Of a stretch of DNA of 64,000 nt, positions 27,132 to 35,072 are shown in pieces. Made by a program: the position numbers and the translations under genes. The notes beneath the pieces are model-generated. The model was not told the origin of the DNA, made no database searches, and was given only the letters and a program-made list of their open reading frames with translations. The DNA is from Pseudonocardiaceae bacterium YIM PH 21723 (GTDB taxonomy: Bacteria > Actinomycetota > Actinomycetes > Mycobacteriales > Pseudonocardiaceae): contig QZFT01000034.1 in the NCBI GenBank assembly GCA_003600225.1, forward strand, positions 62,001 to 126,000. The letters run 5' to 3'. The first letter of the stretch is position 1. Each line of letters begins with the position of its first letter.

Positions 27132-27862
27132 GGCGACCACTTCCTCGGTGAAGACGTCGTGTCCGCAGTGAGCTGACGTCGGTCGACGCTGCGCGGATGT
27201 ACTCGGACAAGTTGGGGGTTGGTGGCCGCTACATCACAGAAGGCGTCCCAGCAGTTCTGACAGCTGGCCAGATGGCCATCGACCGCTGTTGTCTGGCCTA
27301 GCGCGAGGCGCCCACGAAGCCAGTCGCCAGCCCGTCGCAGGAACTGGCCACAGCCCGGTAAAACAGGCTCTGGCGCCTGGACCTGGAGATAAGCAGCGCG
27401 CAGACCCTCTCTCGCCCGATACGCCTGCGCGGACACGGTGTTACCGGAGCAACCTGCGGCTTCGGCGAGAATTGATGCGCTCTGATCCAGCACGGCGGTC
27501 TGCCACAGCACCTGTCGCCAGCTCGCCGGTAGCTGGGCCAGGGCCTTTCCCGTGAGGGTCAGTTCTTCGGCATCCAGGAGCCACTCAGCAGGGCCACAAT
27601 CGCTACTGATCGATTCGTGGTCCGCTGACCAGTCAAGCCGGCGTTCCGCGTTCGATCGGTCGTAGGCGAGGTGTCGAACGCAGGTGAGCAGATAACTGCG
27701 AAACCGGGTCGGCAACTGTCCGGTCTGGCGGTTCCGTTCGAAGGTGCGGCAGAACGCTTCGGACACCAGGTCGTCAGCGTCGGCATCGCAGCGCGAGACT
27801 CGTTTCGCCTGCCGATACGCGGCGACCCGGTGCTCTTGGAACAACTCCAGCTCGCGGTTCAC
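27128..27862 (-). CDS. ECF-type sigma factor with a C-terminal zinc-finger-like tail
   Basis: The 244-residue protein has sigma region 2 (DADADDLVSEAFCRTFERNR, then SYLLTCVRHLAYDR) and region 4 (LAQLPASWRQVLWQT, ILAEAAGCSGNTVSAQAYRA). It carries a C-terminal extension with GHLASCQNCWDAF, an H-x3-C-x2-C pattern typical of anti-sigma zinc fingers (zf-HC2). The fused finger suggests self-inhibition or redox control instead of a separate anti-sigma gene. The ATG at 27862 overlaps the stop of the small membrane protein by 4 bases. Confidence 0.82.
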   Translation of the reverse strand: MNRELELFQEHRVAAYRQAKRVSRCDADADDLVSEAFCRTFERNRQTGQLPTRFRSYLLTCVRHLAYDRSNAERRLDWSADHESISSDCGPAEWLLDAEELTLTGKALAQLPASWRQVLWQTAVLDQSASILAEAAGCSGNTVSAQAYRAREGLRAAYLQVQAPEPVLPGCGQFLRRAGDWLRGRLALGQTTAVDGHLASCQNCWDAFCDVAATNPQLVRVHPRSVDRRQLTADTTSSPRKWSP

Positions 27863-28212
27863 CGGAGGCCTCCAGGAACACGCTGTGGACCGGTCGTACA
27901 GCCATGGGGGTAGCGACGGAGCCGCGCGCTCAGCGGGCGCGGGTCGATAGCCGAGCCGCCCTGGAACCAGGGATCGTCTACTACGTCGCTACCCGGTGGG
28001 CTGACCGAATCCGGGCCGGGGGCCACATGGCGCCCGGATATCGAGGTCAGCCCACGTTGCAGGCACGTCATCAGGTATTCGTCGCGTCGGTGTTTCCCCT
28101 GGACACCGGCCAGTTCGCAGCTGAGGCAGGGACTGTTTCCCGCCCACCACAGGCCGCCATAGACGGCCATCACCAGCAGCGCGATCGCCGCTGAGAACCA
28201 GAGCCAGCCCAT
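27859..28212 (-). CDS. Small membrane protein at the head of the ECF operon
   Basis: About 117 residues (ATG 28212 or GTG 28215, both after GGGAGG). One transmembrane segment (WLWFSAAIALLVMAVYGG) is followed by CLSCEL, a CxxC pair, and then a polar, Pro/Gly-rich tail with two further cysteines. I recognise no family. It overlaps the sigma-factor start by 4 bases. A membrane sensor or anti-sigma-like partner is a reasonable inference from the position and the CxxC. Confidence 0.5.
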   Translation of the reverse strand: MGWLWFSAAIALLVMAVYGGLWWAGNSPCLSCELAGVQGKHRRDEYLMTCLQRGLTSISGRHVAPGPDSVSPPGSDVVDDPWFQGGSAIDPRPLSARLRRYPHGCTTGPQRVPGGLR

Positions 28213-28336
28213 CACGACCCGCCTCCCGCATATACGCAGCCGACGTGGACCGAGGAAGCTCCGACGATCCGGCTCGCGTACCGACCATCAACCGAAACCA
28301 CCGCAATGCCTCCTCGATCTAGATCATGAAGTGTTC

Positions 28337-28370
28337 GTGATAACTATCACGGTAATCTGATACTTATCAG
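28337..28370. promoter_or_regulatory. Tandem operator palindromes (NTGATA-N2-TATCAN)
   Basis: Two perfect 14-base palindromes with a 2-base centre lie in tandem: GTGATA-AC-TATCAC (28337-28350) and CTGATA-CT-TATCAG (28357-28370). Their centres are 20 bases apart, about two helical turns. They sit 73 bases before the XRE gene and about 125 bases before the ECF operon start on the other strand, so one regulator could control both. They are probably binding sites of a dimer-forming regulator. Confidence 0.65.
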
Positions 28371-28442
28371 AGAGGTATTGCCCGATCGGGTTCAGTTATC
28401 TCGCTACTCTGCGTACTGCAGATCTTGATGACGGAGGTGGCA

Positions 28443-29315
28443 ATGGCAGCGAAGGCGACGTCGAGCACCGTGATGGCCTGGGAACTCGGCCTGCGCCTGC
28501 GGCAGCACCGAGAACGTCTCGGGCTGACTGCGGCCTCTGTCGGGAAGTCGACTGGCATCGGCGGGACGAACATGTCCGCGATCGAAGCCGCGAAGCGCCG
28601 GCTCACCGACACCAAGCTGGCAGACCTGGCGAACCTGTACGAACTGCCGACCGACGAGCGGTCCGAGTTGGAGGCGCTGCGCACCGGCGCGGACGCGCAC
28701 TCCTGGTGGGACGACTACGGCAACCTGTTCAGCGAGGACTTCAAGCGGCTCATCGGCTTGGAGGCCGGCGCTTCAGGGCTCCGCGAATACGCACCAACGA
28801 TCATCCCCGGACTGTTGCAAACACCGGACTACGCCCGCGCGATGATCAAAGCCGGTTCGCCGTACATTAAGCCGGTCGACGTAGGCCCTCGGCTAGAGAC
28901 CCGGCTTGCCCGGCAGGACGTCTTCAATCGCGAACCGAGCCTGAGCTATTCGGCCATCATCTGCGAGGCCGCCCTTCGGCAGGAGGTCGGCGGGCCGGAC
29001 GTGATGCACCGGCAACTGGACCACCTGGTGCGCGTCATCGAGAGCCGACGCCCGCTGTTCGGGATCCGGGTGATCACCAGTCAGCAGGGTGCCTACCCGC
29101 TCATCGGATCGCAGTTGCGGATCATGTCGTTCGAGTCAGCCTGTCTGCCGGATCTGCTCTGGCAGGAGACGGCGGTCAGTGGATTGTTGGTCGACAAGCG
29201 CCAGGTGATAATCGAATCGGCCGCCAGCTACGAGGCGACCTTCGAGTTGGCTAAGGACGAGCAGGAATCGCTGGCGATCATTCGCCAAATCCGTCAGGAG
29301 ATGGAGCAGCGTTGA
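28443..29315 (+). CDS. XRE-family regulator with DUF5753 domain
   Basis: The 290-residue protein has an N-terminal lambda-repressor-like HTH (WELGLRLRQHRERLGLTAAS, VGKST, MSAIEAAKRR). The C-terminal DUF5753 domain includes the family marks YAPTIIPGLLQTPDYARAMI and YSAIICEAALRQEVGGPD. The ATG at 28443 is chosen over TTG 28425 and ATG 28428 because GGAGG lies five bases upstream. The stop overlaps the next gene by one base. Such regulators with a DUF397 partner are widespread in actinomycete chromosomes. Confidence 0.9.
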   Translation: MAAKATSSTVMAWELGLRLRQHRERLGLTAASVGKSTGIGGTNMSAIEAAKRRLTDTKLADLANLYELPTDERSELEALRTGADAHSWWDDYGNLFSEDFKRLIGLEAGASGLREYAPTIIPGLLQTPDYARAMIKAGSPYIKPVDVGPRLETRLARQDVFNREPSLSYSAIICEAALRQEVGGPDVMHRQLDHLVRVIESRRPLFGIRVITSQQGAYPLIGSQLRIMSFESACLPDLLWQETAVSGLLVDKRQVIIESAASYEATFELAKDEQESLAIIRQIRQEMEQR

Positions 29316-29491
29316 TGCCGGACACCGGCTGGTTCAAGAGCAGCAAGAGCTCGCCGTCCCAGGAATGCGTCGAGGTCCGCATGACGGGCGGCACGGTGTG
29401 GGTTCGGGACAGCAAGCGGCCGGAGGCAGGCATGCTGCGGTTCCGCGTCGGCAACTGGACGACGTTCATATCGGACGCCAAGAACGACTGA
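29315..29491 (+). CDS. DUF397 protein, partner of the XRE regulator
   Basis: The 58-residue protein begins at the ATG overlapping the preceding stop (TGATG). It shows the DUF397 pattern GWFKSSKSSPSQECVEV, then VWVRDSKRPEAG, and ends with NWTTFISDAKND. DUF397 proteins are known as small partners or antagonists of the adjacent XRE/DUF5753 regulators. Confidence 0.88.
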   Translation: MPDTGWFKSSKSSPSQECVEVRMTGGTVWVRDSKRPEAGMLRFRVGNWTTFISDAKND

Positions 29492-29729
29492 GGTCCACTG
29501 CTCGCACTCCCTGCCATGGCTCGGGCACAAAACGTTGCCAGCGCGCGAGTCTCGTTCCGCTGCGGGGAAATCTGCGGCCGCTAGCGGACGCGGTTCTGCA
29601 ATTCCCCTGCGCGCCGACCGGTGTCGACCTAGGCTGCCGCCGGAAGCACGTGGCCGGGAGTGAACTGGGGTCGATCACGTGTCGCGTTGAGCGCCTGAAA
29701 CTCAGGTTCCAACCCTGACAGGGGGATCC

Positions 29730-31151
29730 GTGCAACGCTCTATTCGGCGTGCCTTGATTCTGTTAACCGCCACCGCTGTCGTCTGTAGTGGCCTGGGGTC
29801 CGCGGCGGCAGCGACATCCAGTCCGACCCTGAACGGCGAATACGACGCCGTGCGAAGTGTGCCGCTCACCAAAGACAATGCCCACGCGTCACTAGACCAG
29901 ATGTTCGCCGCTCACCCTGCACCGCGATCAGCCGCAGCGCTCGCTGGCGGCGCAGAACGACCGGAGTTCAGCGAGAAGAGCCGGGCGCAGCAGCAGGAGA
30001 TCGCCAGGCCTGGTAAGTACATCCAAGGTGCGCGGCAGGTCAGCAGCGCGAATCGAAGTGCGCTCGCCAGTGGTGTCGACGACAAGGTGACGCCAGAAGA
30101 ATGCCGGCAGAAGTTCCTGGATGACGACCTCAAGGGAGCGGTGTGGTTCAAGAACCACTTCTCCGCCTGCCACGCCAGGATCCTGCTGTTCGACCACTAC
30201 CAGTGCAAGGGCAAAGACTGCGTACTGACCGGCCGGGCAATGGCCGACGCCGTCTTCTTCACGACCATGAACAAGAACGAGCGGGCCGCCGATCTGGCCG
30301 TGAAGCTGTGGGACTTCAAGGAGCAGAACTACCCGAACGAACGCCGGATCAACTTCGCCGTAGGTTGCTGGGGAGCCCAGAGCGGAGTGCGGTGCGACCC
30401 AACGACCTCTGAAGTGACGGGCACCTTCGGCGAGTGGAAGAACTACGGCACCGTGTATCGCCCGGTGAAGTACATCGGCACGGGGACCGAGACGCCGAAT
30501 GATCCGGCTCTCAATGAGAAGCGCACCTACTTCGAACTGAACCCGTACTTCTACGTCGAGAGCGGCAACAAGGACGGCTCCCCCGCCTTCGTGACGTTCC
30601 CACCCGTCTACCTGCGCTGCGACATCGCGCGGACCGCGGTCAACCCGCAGTACGCACGTGGCAGTGACTGCATCTTCCATGAGCTGGCCGGCAGCTTCCA
30701 GGTCAGCGCCTCGGACCCGGCCATCGCCGAGTCCGCTCAGTTCATCCGCCGAGCACAGGAACACATCGAGCAGACCAAGCCGGGCACCCCAGGTACCTAC
30801 GTTCCAGGCAGGTACGGGTCCGGCCAGGCCTTGACTCGCATGTACTACGACCAGGCGGCGATCGACACCAACCGCTCGACCTCGATCGCTAAGTGCGTGG
30901 AGTTCTTCGGACCGGACTACACCAAGCGGAACGACCCGAAGAACCCGTCGGACACGAACGACTGCGACGAGTACCCGTTCGCCAAAACCCATCAGGGCAC
31001 CTACTCGGTCAAGGGCAACACACCCCGTAGCTACGCCGTCCAACCGCTACTCAGCCAGCACAACCAGAAGCTGGGCAGCATGCTGGGAATCTGGATGGGC
31101 GAGGACCACATCCTCGAAGAGGACCCGTTCTACGTGATCATCACCGACTAG
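29730..31151 (+). CDS. Secreted protein with a NucA/NucB-type deoxyribonuclease domain
   Basis: The 473-residue protein begins at GTG after AGGGGGA. It has a signal peptide (ALILLTATAVVCSGLGSAAA, cleavage near residue 27) and a pre-region with a conserved VRSVPLTKDNAHASLDQMFA segment. A large Tyr-rich middle domain follows, then a C-terminal NucA/NucB-like segment (about residues 360-473) with CDEYPFAKTHQGTYSV and later HNQKLGSMLG and DPFYVIITD. CDEYPFA is the hallmark. Cysteines suggest disulfides outside the cell. It may be a secreted nuclease toxin or scavenging enzyme. A strong terminator follows directly. Confidence 0.82.
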   Translation: MQRSIRRALILLTATAVVCSGLGSAAAATSSPTLNGEYDAVRSVPLTKDNAHASLDQMFAAHPAPRSAAALAGGAERPEFSEKSRAQQQEIARPGKYIQGARQVSSANRSALASGVDDKVTPEECRQKFLDDDLKGAVWFKNHFSACHARILLFDHYQCKGKDCVLTGRAMADAVFFTTMNKNERAADLAVKLWDFKEQNYPNERRINFAVGCWGAQSGVRCDPTTSEVTGTFGEWKNYGTVYRPVKYIGTGTETPNDPALNEKRTYFELNPYFYVESGNKDGSPAFVTFPPVYLRCDIARTAVNPQYARGSDCIFHELAGSFQVSASDPAIAESAQFIRRAQEHIEQTKPGTPGTYVPGRYGSGQALTRMYYDQAAIDTNRSTSIAKCVEFFGPDYTKRNDPKNPSDTNDCDEYPFAKTHQGTYSVKGNTPRSYAVQPLLSQHNQKLGSMLGIWMGEDHILEEDPFYVIITD

Positions 31152-31157
31152 CACTTA

Positions 31158-31190
31158 GGCTGGGTGCGGGCCAGACGCCCGCACCCAGCC
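31158..31190 (+). terminator. Strong intrinsic terminator after the nuclease gene
   Basis: A perfect 14-base stem, GGCTGGGTGCGGGC (31158-31171) with GCCCGCACCCAGCC (31177-31190), encloses a 5-base loop. It begins 7 bases after the TAG of the nuclease gene. No U tract follows, which is normal for high-GC actinomycete terminators. Confidence 0.8.
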
Positions 31191-31215
31191 GCCCGTCTGC
31201 GATGTGGAGGTCCAG

Positions 31216-31665
31216 ATGGCGAACGAGCCGCTCTGGGTTGTCGAGGCGCGCGTCTCGACCGACTTCAACCAGTTCATGCTCTTCGACGTCGAAAGCGAGC
31301 TCCGCTACGACGAGCTACAACTGCCCGCCGGCGCCTGGCTGGGAGTCTCGGGGCCTGGTGGGGCGTTGTTCCACACCCACGAGGGCAACTTCAAGGCCGA
31401 TGTCCGGCTTGAGTTCTGGCCACGCCCATCACCCGACCTCGCGGCGCAGACCCAGAACGCCTTCTTCGGCGAGTTCACGGCGCCCACTGGCGGCGTCATG
31501 CTCGGTTCCGTTACGGGCTCACCGTCAGACCGATTCGTTCAACTCCCCGGACCGGGCACCTACCAGGTGCGAGCCGAGCGGGTGGCCGATCGGCTCGTCC
31601 AGGACTCAGTCGACCAGATCGATTCCGCCGAGGGCTGGCTTCTCCAGGTCGCACCCGCCGGATGA
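31216..31665 (+). CDS. Small protein downstream of the secreted nuclease
   Basis: The 149-residue protein starts at ATG 31216 with GGAGG five bases upstream. It is soluble with beta-rich segments (LWVVEARVSTDFNQFMLFDV, DVRLEFWPRP, GVMLGSVTGSPSDRFVQLPG, GTYQVRAERVADRL). I do not recognise the family. It lacks a signal peptide and lies between two genes that share the same secreted leader motif, so a cytoplasmic immunity or accessory role for the nuclease is possible. The terminator between the two argues for at least partly separate transcription. Confidence 0.5.
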   Translation: MANEPLWVVEARVSTDFNQFMLFDVESELRYDELQLPAGAWLGVSGPGGALFHTHEGNFKADVRLEFWPRPSPDLAAQTQNAFFGEFTAPTGGVMLGSVTGSPSDRFVQLPGPGTYQVRAERVADRLVQDSVDQIDSAEGWLLQVAPAG

Positions 31666-31722
31666 GCCGGTAGGCGAGATACCTTGGTTCGGCAGAACTG
31701 TCTGCTCCGGGAGGTCGGCATC

Positions 31723-31947
31723 ATGAAGCAGTCCAGATGGTCGGTTCCGCTGTTAGCGGGTCTGGCCGCGGTGCTCTGCGCGCTGGTCACTTCCGCGGGC
31801 GCCGCTGGCGACAGTCCGGCCATGTACAGCAGGGACGACGTACGCAGTGTGCCGATGAACCGTGAGAACCTCGATGCCACGCTAGACGAGCTTTTCGCCA
31901 AGTATCCGCCGCAGGCGCCTTATCCAACGGTCGTACCGACTCGCTAG
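31723..31947 (+). CDS. Small secreted protein resembling the nuclease leader
   Basis: The open frame of 74 codons starts with ATG after GGAGG. The signal peptide (VPLLAGLAAVLCALVTSAGA) is followed by a mature part that matches the segment after the nuclease signal peptide. DDVRSVPMNRENLDATLDEL here corresponds to DAVRSVPLTKDNAHASLDQM in the nuclease at 29730. It stops where the nuclease continues, so it is either an orphan pre-region (a chaperone or inhibitor-like propeptide) or the remnant of a second nuclease. Confidence 0.65.
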   Translation: MKQSRWSVPLLAGLAAVLCALVTSAGAAGDSPAMYSRDDVRSVPMNRENLDATLDELFAKYPPQAPYPTVVPTR

Positions 31948-32000
31948 ACGGTGTGGCCACACCCGCCGGCAAGCCCTGGGACACCTCTTGGTGTTCAAGA

Positions 32001-32040
32001 CGCAGGTTGGCAGTACGGCTACCCGCTTGACCAACCTGCG
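32001..32040 (+). terminator. Terminator-like hairpin before the Tad locus
   Basis: CGCAGGTTGG (32001-32010) pairs perfectly with CCAACCTGCG (32031-32040) across a 20-base loop. It separates the nuclease block from the prepilin peptidase gene starting at 32072. Confidence 0.5.
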
Positions 32041-32071
32041 GAGTTAAACGATCAAGGCTAGGTTTGCAGAT

Positions 32072-32716
32072 GTGCCAGTTCAGGCTGTACTGATCGGTAC
32101 CAGCGTCTCCTGTCTGCTGAGTCCATTCCTGGCAGCGGTCACCATCCGGATGCCGCGTTCGCAGCGATTGTTCGGCGATGGCGGATGGCATGGACGAGGC
32201 ACGTCAGCATCCCGTGTCGGACTCCTAGCCACCGTCAGTGTTCTCCTGACCGTGGCCATCGCCAACCGCGTCCCCTTTGCGCTCTGCGTCCCCATCTGGG
32301 GAGTAGCGCTGTGCGGCGTGGTGCTTTCGGTGATCGACTATGAGCATCGTCGGCTACCTAACCAACTGGTGTTGATCGTTGGTTCGCTCGGTCTGCTCAC
32401 GGTGGTCACGAGGTGCAGCGTCGACGCGTTCCTGAGCAGCGCAGTAGCTGCGACGAGCACAGCACTAGCGTTCGGCACTGTCGCTCTGGCCTCACAGCGA
32501 TCGTTCGGTACCGGTGATGCCAAGATCGCGGCGAGTTTGGCACTCACAACCGGCGCGCTGGGCTGGAGTACCTGGCTGCAGAGCCTCCTTTTCGCGGCCC
32601 TGTTCAATGCGGTCGCCGCAGTCGTCATTCTGGCCGTCTACCGATCAGGTTCCCGAAAGTTTGCCGCAGGACCCGGCATTATCGCCGGCGCACTACTGGC
32701 CATCTGCCTGAATTGA
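32072..32716 (+). CDS. Type IV prepilin peptidase (A24, TadV-like)
   Basis: The 214-residue membrane protein has the two aspartates of the A24 peptidase family: VIDYEHRRLPNQL (first Asp) and FGTGDAKIAASLAL (GxGD second Asp). Several hydrophobic helices surround them, and FAAGPGIIAGALL near the C-terminus corresponds to the family FGP block. It lacks the N-methyltransferase domain, as expected for TadV-type enzymes. It probably cleaves the Flp and TadE-like pilins encoded at 38896-40322. The GTG start has no strong ribosome-binding site. Confidence 0.85.
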   Translation: MPVQAVLIGTSVSCLLSPFLAAVTIRMPRSQRLFGDGGWHGRGTSASRVGLLATVSVLLTVAIANRVPFALCVPIWGVALCGVVLSVIDYEHRRLPNQLVLIVGSLGLLTVVTRCSVDAFLSSAVAATSTALAFGTVALASQRSFGTGDAKIAASLALTTGALGWSTWLQSLLFAALFNAVAAVVILAVYRSGSRKFAAGPGIIAGALLAICLN

Positions 32717-32979
32717 GTAGACCAATGTCTTGAATTAGACATGCACGTGCAGCCACCCTGCGCGATTTTGGATCGCCGACTAATGGATCTGGGTGAGGCG
32801 TATGAGCACCCAATGTGATGGACAGGTACGGCCATGAGTAGCGCGCCGTGTCCGCTGCTGATCCATTGTGGTGTTGTAAGCCGAGGACCGTTGCGAGACC
32901 AATCCGCAACGGAGTCAACTGTGTCTCTGTTGCCTGCAAGTCATGGTTTGAGCAGGTCGAAACGAGAGGGACGTGCGTA

Positions 32980-33534
32980 ATGGGACTGGGCGGAACACCA
33001 ACAAGGTTGCATTGGTCTAGCAGACTGGCAGCTCTTGTCGGCGTGGCACTACTCGGCTCAGGCTGCTCCAATCCTCCGGTTGCCGACAAGCAACCGAGCA
33101 CGTCGCCTGCTCTGCCCGCCAGTACGTCAGTTAAGCCGCAGGACGAAATAGAAGCGGCATATCGCGAGTTCTGGGCGGTGTCCTGGCCGCTGATCAAACA
33201 GCCCCAGCAAACGTGGCGCGAGAAATTGGGCACGGTGGCTATGGAGCCGGAGTTGACGCGTCTGATTCGCGGTTACGAACAACTCCAGCAATCGGGTACC
33301 ACCCTCTACGGCACTGTGGAGCCACACCTGAAATCGGTAGAGGTCGTGACCAACGGCAGTGCCGCCAAGGTGATCGACTGCCAGGACGCTGGTCATTCCG
33401 GTCAGGCGGACGCCGCCTCCAACAAGGCGAAGAACGTCGGCGTCGCTCGGAATCCAGTGAATGCCCTCGTCAAACGAGACTCTGACGGGCATTGGAAGGT
33501 CGCCGACATCGCCTATCCGGGAGGCGAATGCTGA
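32980..33534 (+). CDS. Lipoprotein of the Tad locus, unknown function
   Basis: The 184-residue protein starts at ATG 32980 with GAGAGGG upstream. It has a signal peptide ending in a lipobox (VALLGSGC), so it is a predicted lipoprotein at the outer face of the membrane. A low-complexity Ser/Pro linker follows, then a domain around residues 50-180 (AAYREFWAVSWPLI, later HWKVADIAYPGGEC) that looks like small NTF2/SnoaL-like folds by pattern only. It overlaps the next gene's start and is a Tad-locus component by position. Confidence 0.6.
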   Translation: MGLGGTPTRLHWSSRLAALVGVALLGSGCSNPPVADKQPSTSPALPASTSVKPQDEIEAAYREFWAVSWPLIKQPQQTWREKLGTVAMEPELTRLIRGYEQLQQSGTTLYGTVEPHLKSVEVVTNGSAAKVIDCQDAGHSGQADAASNKAKNVGVARNPVNALVKRDSDGHWKVADIAYPGGEC

Positions 33535-34421
33535 TGTTCGCCGTCGCTCTCGTGATTGCGGTCCTGGCCACCACGTCCGGATCCATCGCTCATGCGGAGG
33601 AGCCGCCGATCGTAGTTGCGCCGGGTGACCATGGCGGGGTTTTCGGGCATCCGACAGTCGATCTCGGAGCTCACCTACCCGGACGACCGGGACAACCGGA
33701 CTCGATCTCCGAATCGCAGGGCGGATCTACCGCGTCTTGTCTGTACGACCAGGTCAGCGATACCCCTCCACCTGGTTACGAAGGTCCATGGGAACCAGGC
33801 ATGCAGGCGGGCCATCAGGTCGGGTCCAGCCTAGGGCCGGGAGTGGATTGGGGATCCTGCCAGGTCGGCTGGGTAGTCAATCGGACCGAGCCGAATACTC
33901 CGGGGCCATCAGCTGCAGTGCTGGCTCAGCAGGCGTATCGGCAGCTCGTATTGCCCTTGCCGGTGCCGCGGCACTCACCGGATCTGCGGCTTGCCGATGG
34001 CCGGCCCGCGACCGTGGTCGGTGAGCACACCTGGCTGTGGACAGAACCGGTCGCCTGGTCCCCACAACGTAAGCGGCTAGATGTGGGCCCGGTTTGGGCC
34101 GAGGTGATCGCGACTCCGGTCGCTATGGAGTTCACACCCGGCGACGGCAGCCAGGCGATCCGGTGCGCCGGCCCAGGAACGGCGTTCGACCGAGTTCGGT
34201 TCGGAGTGCACGCCGCATCACCGGATTGCGACTACGTCTATCAGCGCTCGTCCTTCGGCAAGCCCGATGACCAGGTGACCGCGGAATACGCGATCACCTG
34301 GCAGGTCACCTGGACAGGTTCGACCGGTGCCGCGCCGGCGGGCGGCACCTTGGCGCCGCTGACTTCGCGGGCCACGGCGCGGTTCGCGGTCGCCGAGATC
34401 CAGGCGTTGCGCGCCGGATGA
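33528..34421 (+). CDS. Secreted protein of the Tad locus
   Basis: The 297-residue protein starts at ATG 33528, inside the last codons of the lipoprotein gene, after GGGAGG. A short signal peptide (MFAVALVIAVLATTSGSIAHA) precedes a Pro/Gly-rich extracellular region with two cysteines (ASCLYDQ, GSCQVGW) and a C-terminal beta-rich region. No family is recognised. Its place between the peptidase and the CpaB-like gene suggests an extracytoplasmic pilus-assembly protein. Confidence 0.6.
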   Translation: MLMFAVALVIAVLATTSGSIAHAEEPPIVVAPGDHGGVFGHPTVDLGAHLPGRPGQPDSISESQGGSTASCLYDQVSDTPPPGYEGPWEPGMQAGHQVGSSLGPGVDWGSCQVGWVVNRTEPNTPGPSAAVLAQQAYRQLVLPLPVPRHSPDLRLADGRPATVVGEHTWLWTEPVAWSPQRKRLDVGPVWAEVIATPVAMEFTPGDGSQAIRCAGPGTAFDRVRFGVHAASPDCDYVYQRSSFGKPDDQVTAEYAITWQVTWTGSTGAAPAGGTLAPLTSRATARFAVAEIQALRAG

Positions 34422-34436
34422 ACTGGGAGAACAGCC

Positions 34437-35060
34437 ATGCTGATTTCGGAGAAGCGAGCTACCGCACAACGACCGGCGGTGCCGCGTAAACGCCGTTGGT
34501 GGGTCGTGGGGCTGGGAGTCGCGCTGGTCGGCGCGTCGGTGCTGGGAACACAGACGTACCTCTCCGCCCGCGATGCTCGGGTGCCGGTTGTACTGGTCGT
34601 CCGGGATGTGTCGTGGGGACATGCGATCACCGCGGCTGATCTCGGGACCACCGACGTGGTCACCGGTCCGGAGCTGAAGGTCATCCGTGCCGCGGATCGG
34701 GATCAGTTGATCGGCCGTACGGCCAAGACCGGACTGGTTGGCGGGTCGCTCCTGACGACGGACCAGCTCCAGGATCAACCCGTCCCCGGCCCCAGGCAGG
34801 TTCTCGTCGGGATCCCGGCAAAGCCTGGACAACTTCCGGCGAGGGGCCTGCGGGCCGAGGAACCGGTGATGGTCACCCCTATCGGCAACTCCGTCGCGAA
34901 CACCAGCGGAACCTCGGTGTCCGCGACGGTGTTCGAGGTGAGCGCACCGGACGCGAACGGGGTGGTCATCGTGGACATCGTTGTTCCCGCCGAGCTGGCA
35001 GGGACCGTCACTCCGGCTGCCGCAGGCGGCGCGGTGCTCGCGCTCGTGGGCCCGAGGTAG
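34437..35060 (+). CDS. SAF-domain protein (CpaB/RcpC-like)
   Basis: The 207-residue protein has one transmembrane helix (RRWWVVGLGVALVGASVLG) followed by a SAF domain (VPVVLVVRDVSWGHAITAAD, LGTTDVV). Flp pilus assembly proteins of the CpaB/RcpC type have this organisation. It starts 15 bases after the previous gene, with a weak ribosome-binding site (GGGAGAA). Confidence 0.75.
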   Translation: MLISEKRATAQRPAVPRKRRWWVVGLGVALVGASVLGTQTYLSARDARVPVVLVVRDVSWGHAITAADLGTTDVVTGPELKVIRAADRDQLIGRTAKTGLVGGSLLTTDQLQDQPVPGPRQVLVGIPAKPGQLPARGLRAEEPVMVTPIGNSVANTSGTSVSATVFEVSAPDANGVVIVDIVVPAELAGTVTPAAAGGAVLALVGPR

Positions 35061-35072
35061 GGGTGTACGGCG

